Origin: Chrysoperla carnea | Taxonomy: Eukaryota; Arthropoda; Insecta; Neuroptera; Chrysopidae | DNA length: 64,000 nucleotides | Assembly: GCF_905475395.1 (NCBI RefSeq) | Contig: NC_058341.1 | Location: 70,439,501-70,503,500 of the forward strand | Reading direction: 5' to 3' | Shown here: positions 24,859 to 37,129 of the stretch, piece after piece | Position numbering within the stretch: position 1 is the stretch's first letter | Layout: every line of letters starts with the position of its first letter | The notes under the pieces: generated by a model | What the model saw: the letters and a program-made list of their open reading frames with translations, nothing else | Told to the model about the DNA's origin: nothing | Databases searched by the model: none | Position numbers and translations under genes: made by a program

Positions 24859-26008
24859 TGTGTGTGTTGTGTATGCTGGCCTATGTGATTACTGGTTTGT
24901 ATTTGTTAGTACTGATTACTGTATCAACATGTAATAAGATTGGGCTAAATAATGTTCATTGTTGTCTTTAGTTAAATTTATTTAATTAAAAGTTTAGCAT
25001 TACTTCGAACAATTGAAAATTATGTTTGGAATGTCACTTACTACTTATATGCAGAATGTTTGAAAATAAATGATAGTATTAATTCTATTAACGATATAAC
25101 ATAAAACAACAATCCACACAAATTAAAAGGAAAATAAAATTCTAAAGAGAAAATAATAAAAAAGTATAAAGTAGCCAAGCTACATTCATATGTAGCCAAG
25201 TTAAGTTGGCTACATATGAAACAATTTTTCATTATAAGGTTTAAGCAAAAAAGTGATTCTTTATAAAAATCTCTGCTTTCGAAAATATAAACATTCAACT
25301 ATTCACTTTTGACATCAAATGTACAGAGTGCTCCCCAAATTGAAAAAGTTCGATAAGAATGTTAATGGTCGGTTAGAAATGTAGACCATTTAGAACAGAT
25401 AATAAGGGAAACGGTCCAAGAAATCACTCCTGGCATATGTAGAAGTGTATTTAAAAAATTTTTATAAAAGAACAATTACATGTATGGAACGCGAAGGTGG
25501 ATACATTGAGGCAAAAACGAACTAATAACTTGGTCCCAGTATGTTTCCCTTCCATATTATATTATAATAAGTTCTATGCTGTTGTGTTTAATATTTTTGT
25601 TCGCGACTCTAAAATGCTGAGCTGACCGCTACTGATTTTAATATGAAATAGAGAGAAAGGTGTGTTTATTAAAAATCATAATAAATTAATAATTAAAATC
25701 ACTTTTAATATGTAATAACACTTTTATTTAATTAAAATCAAATTTAGAAATTGTAATTTCAATTGTAGATTGAAAACGTAACCTATAATTGTAGTTTGTT
25801 GACTGTATTATATGTCAGCAGCCGCCACTTTTCGCTCGAAAAGTAAAAGAGAGACAGCTCTCACTCCAACTCACACGCTTATATGGCACTGAAATACAGA
25901 GACTGAAACGCTCATTGCCTATGGCGCCCAACGAGCGGCAAGCGTGGACTTTCTTTCTAACTCTTCTGCTCATGCGCATCTGTCACATACAATCCTACAA
26001 CTTTTTTT
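24859..26008. other. Intergenic sequence, no gene seen
   Basis: A short local inverted repeat lies at 25173-25215 (TAGCCAAG...CTACATATG). Otherwise nothing can be supported. Confidence 0.45.
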
Positions 26009-26200
26009 GCCATGGGAACTGATTCTAGCGCTGTCTAGTATTAGAAAATAGAAGCTGTCTATGACAAGTCAAATATATGCATGGCTATGATTGAATTGTT
26101 TATTGAGTGAAATAAAAAAATTATTTCTGTTAAAATTTGGCTTGTCATAGACAGTTTCTATTTTCTACCACCAGACAGCGCTAGAATCAGTTCCCATGGC
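26009..26200. repeat. Hairpin element with arms of about 62 bp
   Basis: 'gccatgggaactgattctag' at the left end is mirrored by 'ctagaatcagttcccatggc' at the right end, 20 of 20. The arms continue inward through 'tgtctatgacaag'. The loop is about 65 bp. Confidence 0.85.
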
Positions 26201-28369
26201 GAATAGTCAGTCACTTTCAAACCAGACTGTTGTACGAGAGAGACATGTATACTCGTCATTTACTTTCCCTGTCTACTCGCTGCTAGTAGACTAGAGAGCG
26301 TTCCAGTCTCTCTATATTTCAGTGTTACATGGATTTGTCCAGACTTTTATTTATAGAGATTTTAGTTTCTTGGAGTCGCGAATTATGTAGTAAATATTTT
26401 CAAACTCATGTCAATTGATTAGCGATACTTTTTTAATGTGTACGTACATTCAATATAAATTAATTTGAATAATTGCCATGAGGTATTTATTTTTCTAAGA
26501 CTGATGGAATGTTTTTTATTGCCTAAATTTTAAATTTGTGTTTGTCATTAAAAATTATCCATTTCATAACAATTTTGTTTTTATTTTAAAATAAAGGATG
26601 TTTTAAAATTAATAGACTTGGAAAAACTGACACAAAATATCCAACTATTTGTTACAGTAGGATGATCCGTTAATAAGTCAAAATACATAATTATCGAAAG
26701 GAAATTGCACTCCACCAGGGTCTCGAAGCTGATAGAGATTGACTAAGATTTTATTGAAAATCTTCTTTTTGTTCGTCTATTTACCCGTATTTCGTCTATT
26801 ACCATTTATCAATAACCATTTTTCCTGTTACAAATGGTTGGAAATTTTGATTCAGAATGAATATTGTTATCTTTTAGTCTATTATAAAGGGAGCACACGA
26901 ACCTAAATATGTAGTAACTCGAGCGTCGTCGAGATCTATTAGATTTTCTAACATAGTTGATTTTAAGAAAAAAAGACCCGACAAAGTTTTTCAATTTAGC
27001 GGTGGTGGAGGACTTACAGACCTTAGAAAATGTAAATCCCGGGTTAGAAGGACCTTAGTAAGTTACGGGCATTTTAAAATGTAAGTTACAGTTACAGGCC
27101 TTCGATTGAGCGGTGTGGGTGGCCGTGAGTAAGGATTAAAAATGAAAAAAAAGTAACTCGAGCGTGTCAGATTTTCATAGTGGACGTTAAGTGGACCCCA
27201 ACAAAAATTCTCATACAAAACACTGGCGATTTCAAGGTGACACAAGCACAGCGCGAATTTTTAAAAATGAAAAAAAAATATCGGGAAGTGTAGTAAATGA
27301 AGCGTGTCAGATTTTTATAATAGAGATTCAACTTGATGCCCTCATCATGCTGTACCTTAATGTGACTAAAATCTTGTGAAGTTTTCTTAATCTAACAAAG
27401 CACACACTTGATAATACTTGTATTCATTGTTGTACGTTACACATAAGAGAGAAGTTGCAAGTTTTTTAATTTTTTTATCTTATTTTTTTTTCGAAAATTT
27501 ACTAAAAATTACAAAGAAAAATTAAAAAAATTTTTTTTTTCAATTAATTTTTCATTTTTCAAATCATTTACAATTGAAAATGGTTTTTCTAAACTGTAAA
27601 TTCAAACGGCAGCGAAGTCAACACCTCGCTTTCGTAACGCTATTCCTCGGAGAAATAATATGAATAATGATAAATTGTTTGTCTCTTAACTGGCTTTCAC
27701 TATATTATAACACATATTTTCATAGAAACCGATTGACAACCAACGGTCAAATACGTCAATACCGTTTTTTTATTCAAAAATATAACTATTTTTTATTAAT
27801 AATTAATAAAAAAAATGAAATTATTAATTTAAAAAAAAAAAAACTACTTAAATATTCTTTAGATGAATTATTCTTTCATTTATATATGTATTTGTGGCAA
27901 AACAAATGCAAGTTCTCTATTTACATAACTGAATATATCCGCGCAAAACTTTTTTTGCGATTTATGAGGTTGCGGCTTGCTGAAATCGTCAAATTATATG
28001 TTTTTCGTATTCCTTGAATTTTTTCCTTCAAAATAAGAAACAAATTTGACCGCGTCCAAGTTACCTCTGGTAAAGTTTTTTTTTTCGCAACTATACAAGC
28101 TTCCCATTTGCTAGCACCATATCTTAATCTCGCGCTTGAGTTAAATCAACTATCGATTTTTTTTTACTAATCAGATCGTATGCCCTACACGATTGTACCT
28201 ATTTTAAGGGCAAATATTTGGTGGTGGTACTTAGGAAGCTTCAAAGAACCCTCCTCCCTATATGTTAATCTGACGCACTCGAGTTACTCCTCAAATCCCT
28301 TTTTGGGCTCCGCTACTATATAAGAGCCAAGTTCTCCATTAGCAAGCTGCTAATTACTGTATTAATATC
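26201..28369. other. Intergenic sequence with degraded repeats
   Basis: A motif around AGTAACTCGAG appears at 26909 and 27154 and inverted at 28272, which may mark ends of an old inverted-repeat element of about 1.1 kb. No gene is supported. Confidence 0.45.
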
Positions 28370-28960
28370 AGGGCCCGATTTAGCTATTTAGCCGCTCCGG
28401 GCAAAAATAATATTTGCCGCCCTTCACACTCATATTATAAACATGGTGTATTTTTTAAGTGGACATATGCTTGAAACTCGGTGAATAAATTTAATCGAGG
28501 ATAATACTTCAAACGAAAAATGTTAGTTACAAAGGGACACATCTTATACCGGCATCGAATTCGATCTTAGTTTTCAGGTTCATTTAAAACCTCACTCTGA
28601 TTCGTAACTGACAAACATTAGATGAACGTTTTAAATTAGAAAGTTGTTCTTTATAAATACGCAAGCATTTTTTGTTTCAAACATTTTTTTGTAAACCGAA
28701 TAGTTTAGACAGTAATTGATAGCAAAAATCTAGCTTTTTGTGCGTTTGTTCATTCAATTTGAACTAAAATGGTCTTTATAGAAAAACAAACCACTTTTAT
28801 TGGATTTATTTGAAAATTTTTTTCGAAGAGTGTTTAGATTTTGCAGAAACATTTATACGAAATAACAATTTTGAAACGAAAAAACAATTTTGAGTAAAAC
28901 TTGTTAGCCGCACCAGGCGGTTGCCCCGCCCATGAATTTTACGCCCGTGAATTGATATTA
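28370..28960 (+). repeat. Repeat family F, partial copy
   Basis: Begins GGGCCCGATTTAGCTATTTA and contains 'atatttgccgccc'. Full copies lie at 29755-30560 (same strand) and 43900-44700 (opposite strand). Confidence 0.72.
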
Positions 28961-29754
28961 CTTATAACGTTGATATGAGTTGTTTTGTATGAAAAACAGT
29001 GTCACGAAGAAAAAAAAGATTTCAAAATTACATTTTCAAGAGCGTATAGCGCCAAAACAGAGCAACTTTTACTGGGACATGTTTAGCTAAATCGACTTAT
29101 TTTGAGCTAAGTCATATGTGTTAGAGCGTTGTAAAGACATTATAGTGGCACCCTGTATATGTAAAAAATAAAAAATGGATTTAATAAACATAAATGTAAA
29201 TTGCGATCCAAGGAACAACACTTTTCGAATATTATTGGATTAATAATGTTTGAAAAAAAAATTCGCATTTTATTAACTTTTGATTTTATTTTAACGTTAT
29301 TAATTTTTGTTTATAAAATTTATAAAGTAGGATCATTTTCTACAAAGTCTTTAAGTATTGCGAATTTCTTAATTTAATTATCCCGTAATTATCTCTTAAT
29401 TAACCCGTCCGATTCTTCAACGCGATAATTAAGAGAAAAACAATGGTTTTTAGAAATAAAATACTTGGAAAAACAAACTTGTAGTGTATGAAGTTATTTT
29501 AAAATAATCCGAAAGGCGCAAAATACGACAATTTAAAAAAGAAATCAGCTTTTTTGTGTTTTAGAATTGCCCTACAACCTCTGCATAATTAATAATCTCA
29601 TAGATGCACAATGAAACCGTGAAAACAGAAAGACAAACGGGAATTTACAAACGATAATAGATGTTTGACATAACACTGGACAATGTGTACACTATAGTTA
29701 TTACACTATAGTTTGTAAATTCTAGTTATTCTTTGCGTTTTCGATGTTCCATAC

Positions 29755-30560
29755 AGGGCCCGATCTAGCTATTTTGCCGCTCCGATCAAAAATATTATTT
29801 GCCGCCCTTTACATAACATATACAGGAAACTTAAAGTAGGCATATGCTTGAAACTCGATAAATAAATTTAATCGAGGAAAATTCTTCAAACCTAAAATAT
29901 CAGTGTCAAAGTGGCACATCTGATACCGGCATCGAATTCGATTTAAGTTTTGAGGTTCAATTAAAACCTCACTTTGATTCATAACTGACAAACATCAGAC
30001 GAACTGTTTAAATTATAAAGTTGTTCTTTATAAATACGCAAACATTTTTTTGTAAATCGAATAGTTGAGACAGTAATTGATAGCAAAAATATAGCTTTTT
30101 GTTCGCTTTGTTCATTCAATTAGAACTGAAATAGCTTTTATAGAAAAACGCACCCCTTTTATTTGATTTGTTGGAAATTTTTTTTCGAAGAATGCCTAGA
30201 TTTCGCAGAAACAATTATTCAAAATAACAATTTTGATACGAAAAAACAATTTAGGGGAAAACTTTTCAATTTGTTTTTACCTAAACTGTACGGTTTACGG
30301 AAAAATGTTTCGAACAAAAAAATTTACTTTCTAATCAATAACAACTTTCTAATTTAAAGTGTTCATCTATCGATTGCCAATTATGGCGTAGAGTAGGCTT
30401 GCAAACCTAGGTCACGTTTGATGTCTGCGTAAGATGTGCGCCTACACATCCAACATTTTTTGCTTTAAGCTTTTTTATCGAGTTTCAAGCCTGTTTCAAC
30501 TTAAAAAAGACACCTGTATACAGGGTATATGTATTATATGTACAGTTTCGCTTGATTCCA
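29755..30560 (+). repeat. Repeat family F, about 800 bp copy
   Basis: It starts CAGGGCCCGATCTAGC and ends near 'acagggtatatgtattatat'. It matches 43900-44700 in reverse over most of its length, including 'cgcacatcttacgcagacat' in reverse. No coding frame is recognisable. Confidence 0.75.
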
Positions 30561-30869
30561 ATAGTGTTTTTTTTTATCGATAAAAAAGTATTTTATTAAT
30601 ACATTATAATAAATTTTTCCATATAATCCCAGTTTTCAGAATAGTCCTGGTCTCATTGAGTCCCGTTTATCAAGATTACTGTATATCATATTTTAAGGAT
30701 TTGAATCGGGCTTTGGTTCCATCATGCATCCACGAGATTAAAATTATGCAGAGATTGTAGGGCAACTATAAACGAAGAAAATGTTTCTTTTTAAATTGTA
30801 ATTAAAATACTTTGTTACCGATCGCGAACGGCTTTTTTGGCTTTTTATTTTTATGTTTAAATAATACTA

Positions 30870-31090
30870 ATCCGATATAAAATTGGATTCTCTACAAAAA
30901 TTTTTATATACAATTTCTCGAAATTTTGTTTATTTTACGAGATATTTGGAAAAAAAAAAATGGGTGCTTTTTTATTTCTATCTTCAATTTCCACCCTCTT
31001 ATTTAATAGCACACCGCGGTTTTTTTTTCTTTAATAACCCATTGAACGATGCTTGCAATAAAAACCAGTGAACCTTTCTTTTCTAAATGA
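30870..31090 (+). repeat. Repeat family J, copy 1
   Basis: Shares 'tttacgagatatttggaaaa', 'atcttcaatttccaccctct' and 'cattgaacgat' with 40520-40740 and 58980-59230, all in the same orientation. Confidence 0.75.
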
Positions 31091-31142
31091 CTAGCCTATT
31101 ATGCCTAATACACAAAAATAAGTCCTTATTAATACACTTAAA

Positions 31143-31433
31143 CTAAAGATCTTCAATCGTCCACGAAGATATTTTCTGATGTAAAGTCATTCCATTATAT
31201 TGTCGAACCGGTACATCTGATAGAATCGGAGAGTCGACTATCACTTTATATTCACTTTTTGTTTTTGGTGTATAAAAATCTGATAATTTTGGTGTTATAT
31301 CTTTTTTACGAAATTCTATTTTTGATGTTTTGTTACGGTCATTGAATTGTTTTATCTTTTCTGTAGGTACGTCCAATGGTATTAGATCTTTGTACACTTG
31401 AACATCCGGGGGGAAACTAATCTTTTTTGAAAC
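31143..31433 (-). CDS. Two-exon protein of unknown function, last exon
   Basis: The reverse-strand acceptor TTTTTAG precedes 31433 in phase 0. The exon begins VSKKISFPPDVQVYKDL and ends SSWTIEDL before a stop. The stretch KKISF fits the RVxF consensus by which proteins dock on protein phosphatase 1, but this short motif also occurs by chance. The sequence is hydrophilic with no membrane segment. I do not recognise the family. Confidence 0.7.
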   Translation of the reverse strand, partial: VSKKISFPPDVQVYKDLIPLDVPTEKIKQFNDRNKTSKIEFRKKDITPKLSDFYTPKTKSEYKVIVDSPILSDVPVRQYNGMTLHQKISSWTIEDL

Positions 31434-32623
31434 CTAAAAACATAATCGATAATAAATTAATAATATTCGAATAGGCCAAGTGTGGCCAAGCGTAGTTTTA
31501 GTTTCAGAAAGGCTTAGAATTTCATAGGTGGTGACTTAAGTAAACATATTGATTCGGTCAATTTAAACATTCGAAGGTACAAAAATTCGCACCCGGCTGA
31601 AATTTGGTAGGATTAATCAAAACACCTTCTTAAGTGAAATCTAAAAATTCCTCATCGATCCGAGATGTGGGAAAAAATTTACGCGGGGTCAAATCTCACA
31701 AAAACGGATTTTTCCTGATTTCCAGCAACACGGTAAGTTTTATTATAAAATTAGCTCAGACAAAAATTGCAGAGCAGATAATTAATCTCAGTCTCAATAC
31801 TTTTTTTCCTAAGATCCACCGTTTCGGAGATATAACGATTCAAAAAGTTGGAAAAGTTGTAGTCGTCATATGATTTTATGGATGGACATATAATTCTATG
31901 GCTTACATTGAAAATTTTGAAAATTTAATAATATTTTCTAACAAATTTAAATCAGTAATTTTGTGAATTTGCATATAAAAAGTATTATTTATACAATTTC
32001 GTATCTTATTTTCACAATTTTTAATGCAACAAGTTTAATTAATTTCTATATTTCAATAATTTTAACTGGACATTCACTATAATATATGTAAGTTACACTG
32101 ATCGAGAGAAAAATATTTTGACTTGTATTACAGCTTCAGTGATGCATATACGTAACTTTTACATATTTAACGATTACAATCTCTTCCAACTTTTTGTATC
32201 GTTATATCTCAGAAAGGGTAGCTCTTACGATAAAAAGTATTGAGACATTATCATATTTAATTATCGGATCTACAATATTTGTCTGAGCTAATTTTATGAT
32301 AAAACCGTTGTGCTGGAAATCACGAAAAACTCGTTTTTGTAACATTTGAATCCGCGTAAATCTCTTTCCATGTATCGGATCGATGAGGACTTTTTAGATT
32401 TTATTTATAATGGTGTTTTGAAAAATCTTACTAAATTTCACCCGGGTGCGAATTATTGTACCTTCAATCATATTTTTTTATTTATCTTGACCGGATCAAT
32501 TTACTACAATTTGGATTTTTTACCTTGCTTCGTTTGAGAAACTCACTGATTCCTTTCTAATAATTTTTCTCAAAGAAGATATTTTCAAAATTTTTCCTGA
32601 AACTGGTTTCATCTTGAACTTAC
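31434..32623 (-). other. Intron of the two-exon gene, occupied by a foldback element
   Basis: Minus-strand GT-AG intron (CAG|GTAAGT ... TTTAG). A family E foldback element takes up about 31565-32495, most of the intron. Confidence 0.75.
31565..32495. repeat. Foldback repeat family E, long copy
   Basis: Arms of about 230 bp: 'cgaaggtacaaaaattcgca' (31573) faces 'cgaattattgtaccttcaat' (32450), and 'tcatcgatccgag' faces its complement near 32378. It is related to 23915-24530. Confidence 0.8.
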
Positions 32624-32950
32624 CTGTCTATTGACAATTTTTTTTTCGTATGGCGTTAAATCATCTACACTACAATACTTTTTCGTTTCGTTACATTTTC
32701 CTTCCAATTCTAAAATGCGTTGGGCATATTGTAAACATGAATTCATTTCAGGTTTCGAATACTTCTGAATATTTTCGTCAGATTTTGATAAACATTGGTC
32801 GGTGTCATCGTAACTTGATGTTTCTTTAAATCGTGAATTCGGTTCTCGAATTACTTTAATACTATCTCGTATTTTTATATTTGGTTCTATTTGTGATGTG
32901 AATTTTACTGAACATTTTTTATGCAATAATGGATAATTTGTTTTTTTCAT
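32624..32950 (-). CDS. Two-exon protein of unknown function, first exon
   Basis: Translation starts at the first ATG of the frame (32950, MKKTNYPLLHKKC); upstream in-frame codons lack an ATG. The exon ends in phase 0 at CAG|GTAAGTTC. Together the two exons give a 205-residue hydrophilic protein rich in Lys, Ser, Asp and Glu, with a possible short helix around YAQRILELEGKC and a basic-acidic stretch LTPYEKKIVNRQ just before the junction. No known domain is recognised. Matching phases and consensus splice sites on both sides support a real gene. A hAT-like insertion lies about 110 bp upstream of the start. Confidence 0.7.
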
Positions 32951-33061
32951 AACAATTATTTTGAAGTAAATCACTTAAATAACTTATCAAAGAACTGTTT
33001 TAAATTTTTAACTGACATATTGAAAACATTCAAAATATAGCGGCAGTTCTTAGGTATGTTC

Positions 33062-33367
33062 CATGAAGAATGTAGAACAGGAGAAAGATCGCTATGTACT
33101 AAAGCATTAGCGTACCTGTCCCTAAAAATATGTAGAATTTATAGTTCATTTTTCAGCCACCAGTCGCGCTGTCAACAAGAAGTTGTATCTGTGAAGTTAG
33201 CTGTTGTTGTTAGCATAATGTACAAATTGATATATCATTTGAAATTAGCGCACAACAGACCGCTTTTATTGATACTACATATTGATCGCAGCGCCTCACT
33301 TATTTTATACATATTTTGGGGACAATATTTTCTATAGCGATCGTTCTCCTGTTCTACATTCTTCATG
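33062..33367. mobile_element. Non-autonomous hAT-like element, 306 bp, with intact 8-bp target duplication
   Basis: Terminal inverted repeats start CATGAAGAATGTAGAACAGG; the right end is the exact complement over those 20 bases. It is flanked by GTATGTTC at 33054-33061 and 33368-33375, identical. It lies just upstream of the two-exon gene, possibly in its promoter. Confidence 0.87.
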
Positions 33368-33384
33368 GTATGTTCATTGACATT

Positions 33385-33765
33385 CATTGACTTTATAGTT
33401 ATACATAGACTAAGGATCGCCTATCTTAAACTTTCCATGCAGTGAGAAGCGTGCCAACAACTGAGGTAATTGTTTAGGTCACCTAGGGATATTTATAAAA
33501 AAACTACATTTATGAAAAGAATATAGGAATATTTTTCAAAAAAATATACATTGAATATAGGGACATTTATCAAAAAAATATACATTGAATGTTAAATTTT
33601 CATATAACAAAATGTTTTACATAAAATGTCGTAATTTCACAGAACTTTTTCGCTTTTTACTTAAAAAGATACTTATCACGTATCACTTTACATTTTTTCT
33701 TACGAATCTACAATGGATTAGGCCTAAGCAATACCTCAGATGTTGGCACGCTTAAACTCGTTTGA
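33385..33765 (+). repeat. Repeat family G, copy 1
   Basis: Shares 'atatagggacatttatcaaa', 'aaaatgttttacataaaat' and 'ttggcacgcttaaa' with 36350-36740, and its 3' part with 56102-56215. Confidence 0.75.
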
Positions 33766-34172
33766 TTCCGTAATATTCACCAGTATATTGGCCAGTGCTG
33801 ATGACGTCATAAACCTACGCCATACTAGTGAATCGTTCCGAAATATACTGGCCAGTGCGTGATGTTATATTTAAGGTTAGTCAACAAAATAACTTACCTG
33901 TATTTGCTCTATGTTACACTTCAGGAGTTACTTTGAGCGTATAAGATTTCTTTTTTGTATTCGTCAATTACAATAAGTAAGTCTTTTTCAGACTCTATTA
34001 TTCTTTCTTAATGAAAAATAAATAAATTAATTTCTTGCGCCAACACCCGGTAAACACATAGACACTGTCATGTTCGTTTTATCAGTACAATATGGCGTAA
34101 TATATCAGGACAATATGGCGTCGATTTCTGACGTCATGGGCACTGGCCAATATACTGGTGGATATTCCGGAA
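33766..34172. repeat. MITE with inverted ends of about 52 bp
   Basis: The end TTCCGTAATATTCACCAGTA is mirrored at the right by 'tactggtggatattccggaa'. The arms run inward through 'ttggccagtgc' and a TGACGTCA site on each side. Confidence 0.85.
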
Positions 34173-35143
34173 CACATCCTTAATGTAATGTCAACATTGA
34201 CATCTTTTGTGTTTTTAAAAATGATTTTGATATTGCTATTATTATATTCAATTTAAATGCATTTTATTTGATTTAAAAAAAAAAAAATCGGTTAACAAAA
34301 CAAACCAAAAATAAATTATTCAAAAATAGCGAACCTAAATTATTTAATCGTAGATAATCATTATAAATAGCATATAATTAACAATCATAATTATGGCGAA
34401 GTCGTACATCTGTATAATATTCTATGTCTATAATGTGACCTATAATAGGGTTTCAATTAAATTCGATAGATAGAGTCTTTCTTAGTAGGATAGGTATCCG
34501 TACTTCGTGAATACATACTTGAAATTTCGCGAGTGGCATCCTTTCGACGAGTCTACCAAACTTTCCTCTCCGATTTTGTTTTCGAAAAGATTGTGTTTTC
34601 AAATGAGTATAATAATGTCATATTTGAGTTATCGTTTTGAAAAAAACGCAGCTTGAATTTGTCGGACACTATGACCACTTGAAAACATTAATAATTAGTA
34701 AACAATAAAATGTTTGTCCGACAAAAATACTGAACCGATGAGCTTGTATACCCCCTCGAACATGCCGTACTTTGTTTTTGAATACGTACATGGTTCACTT
34801 TTGCTGAATTATTTAATAATTATTAATGTTATTATCATAAAGATATGAATACGTACAGCAAGCCAGGGGCCAAAACTTGCGATATGCGTAGCGAGAGAGA
34901 AGATTGCTAGTGAGGTCCCTTATACGTAATATACTGACTTTCGTTTATAAAATATATGTACTAGTGATGGGACGAATATTCGCATTTGCGAATATTCGCG
35001 TTTTTTTTAACATCAGCATTCGCAAAACACAATGCGAAAGTTTTTGACAAAAAACCATAATCAATAACCCCCATCGTCATCAATTGCAAAATAACCCCAA
35101 ACTTCACTAATATGTACCTACTTTACTCATATTGTTGATTCAT
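34173..35143. other. Intergenic sequence with repeat fragments
   Basis: 34345-34490 is a copy of the repeat at 22975-23060. Around 34966-35005 lies GTGATGGGACGAATATTCGC, a self-complementary stretch like a transposon end, without a recognised partner. Confidence 0.45.
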
Positions 35144-35149
35144 TCAATC

Positions 35150-35690
35150 TATCACTCCGAATTGCACTAAATAGTTTTTACTGCTTTTTAAAACAGCAAG
35201 GTTTTCAGAAGGCAGTATTTTCTCTTCATTTGTCATCTGAAAATATGTTTTAAGTTGCGAAACATAATTGTATTTTGGGTCACTGTTATCAATGCTAAGA
35301 GCGAGTTGATTTGTAAGGCAAATGGGTGGTAGATGGTTCGGAGGCATTGTCAAAAGATGACACAGCCAACCGAATGCACTTCCGAACACTCTAGTTATCA
35401 ACTTGTTGATCCCAAACTTCGACCTGACAACCTAACCGGGTGTTGATTTGCTCAAGAAAAAAAGTGTCTTGAAGAAAGAGACTTGTGCTTTTTCTATATT
35501 GGGGTACCATAATTTCAGAATAATAGAGTAAAACGCTTAGGACACAAGTTTCATATAAATATGATCTAGTTTCAGGGCCGCCCATTTTAAATTTTCCAAG
35601 AATTGACTTAGTACTTGACGTTGCGACATTTCCTTTTGCTACTTGTTTATAAGCTGCTAAACAATCTTGATGTTTTTTTTTTTTTTTTTG
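35150..35690 (-). pseudogene. Decayed 3' part of a LINE ORF2
   Basis: On the reverse strand the sequence reads, over shifted frames, YLYETCVLSVLLYYSEIM, then STPG, then FGWLCHLLTMPPNHLPPICL and SDPKYNYVSQLKTYF. This order (a leucine-rich 'SILLYGSE' block, a 'TP..vR' block, 'MP..RLP..C', then 'kYNW..QL') is the usual downstream region of reverse transcriptases of non-LTR retrotransposons. At least two frameshifts break it. The reverse transcriptase core itself is not visible upstream. Confidence 0.5.
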
Positions 35691-36087
35691 TAGTAAACAA
35701 TTAACTTTATCTAAATTCCATACTTATACAATCATTTACCTCCATGGGCGTAAAAAATCAGGGGGGTTTTAGCTACTAATTTGATATGAGTGAAAATTTT
35801 TGCTATTGTATTAATTAGAGCTATACCTCTATAATAATCCGGAAACTGTCTATCCACCTTGTTTTTGTACAGAAAACAATGAAAATTATTTTCGTTTAAC
35901 AACGGTGTCAAAAAACGGGATGGCAGTATACTGGACTGCGTTGTGTATTAAACAGTAACCAGTATAGCTGACTAAAAACGAACGGCTTCGAAGTATACTA
36001 TTCAGTCATAAATGTCATATCTTACAGTGGTCTCAGTGTATATCGGAACATACCCTCTGACGTCTGTGAATTTAACGTGGTTAGTGG

Positions 36088-37033
36088 CTTGTATTGGCTG
36101 CGTTCCGTATACACTGCGAGCAATGCTCAATGCTCTTACTATGTTAGAGAGAAATTCGTTCCGATATAGACTACGAGTGCACTACCGCAGTACTCTAAGG
36201 AAATTAATGACGTCATGAAACGTCCTGAATCGCCGCCTTTTTGTACTGCAAGCACTGGCGTTTTAGAGGTAAGGCACTCTCAGTGCTTTGGTCACGTGAT
36301 CGAATTCAAATAATATATATTTTCATTTAACATTAATGTAATGCATTGATGTTATAGTTTTATATAGACCAAGCATCGTCTATCTTTCCGTACAGCTAGG
36401 GATATTTATAAAAAAAAGCTGACATATGTCAGCTAGGGATATTTATTTAAAAAAAAGATTTATCAAACGAATATAAGGACATTTATCAAAAAAATATGCA
36501 TTGAATATAGGGATATTTTTCAAAAACACATACATTGAATGTCAAATTTTCATATTACAAAATGTTTTACATAAAATATCGTGATTTCACTGAACTTTTT
36601 CGCTTTTTGACTTAAAGAAAAAATACTCACGAATCACTTTACATTTTTTCTTACGCATCTTCAATGGTTGGACCTAAGCCATTACCTCAGAGGTTGGCAC
36701 GCTTAAAATCTTTGGACACTCAGTCTATATAACTCTAACATCAATGATGTAGTGCCTAAAATTTTTATTGATAAAACAATTTTACTTAACATTTTATAAT
36801 TATGGTGAATAATTTATTTATATTAATAATTGACACGAAATATTATAATTGAGAATATCTTACCTCTAAAACCCCAGTGCTTGCAGTACAAAAATGACGG
36901 AGATTCATGACGTTATTAATTCCCTTAGAGTACCACAAGACCACAGCAGTGCACTGGTAGTCTAAATCGGAACGATTTTCTCTCCAGTAAAAGCACTGAG
37001 CAGTGCTCGCAGTGTATATCGGAACGCAGCCAT
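36088..37033. repeat. Foldback element of about 945 bp next to the zinc-finger gene
   Basis: The left arm 36088-36280 is the imperfect complement of 36858-37033: GGCTGCGTTCCG faces CGGAACGCAGCC, and 'gtactgcaagcactgg' faces 'ccagtgcttgcagtac'. A family G repeat (36350-36740) lies between the arms. The right end is about 100 bp before the zinc-finger start codon. Confidence 0.82.
36350..36740 (+). repeat. Repeat family G, copy 2
   Basis: Matches 33385-33765 over most of its length. A small local duplication, 'cagctagggatatttat', appears twice at the start (about 36394 and 36429). Confidence 0.75.
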
Positions 37034-37129
37034 TATTCTATGGTTAGTGTTATTACTGTGGCGTTAGTCATTAGTGTTTAATATCACCAGCATTTCATTT
37101 TTAAATAGATAATATTAACTATTTAAAAA

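Noticed and set aside
27667-28017. Forward open frame of 116 codons
   Set aside because: Low-complexity, Lys/Asn/Ile-rich AT sequence without a recognisable domain.
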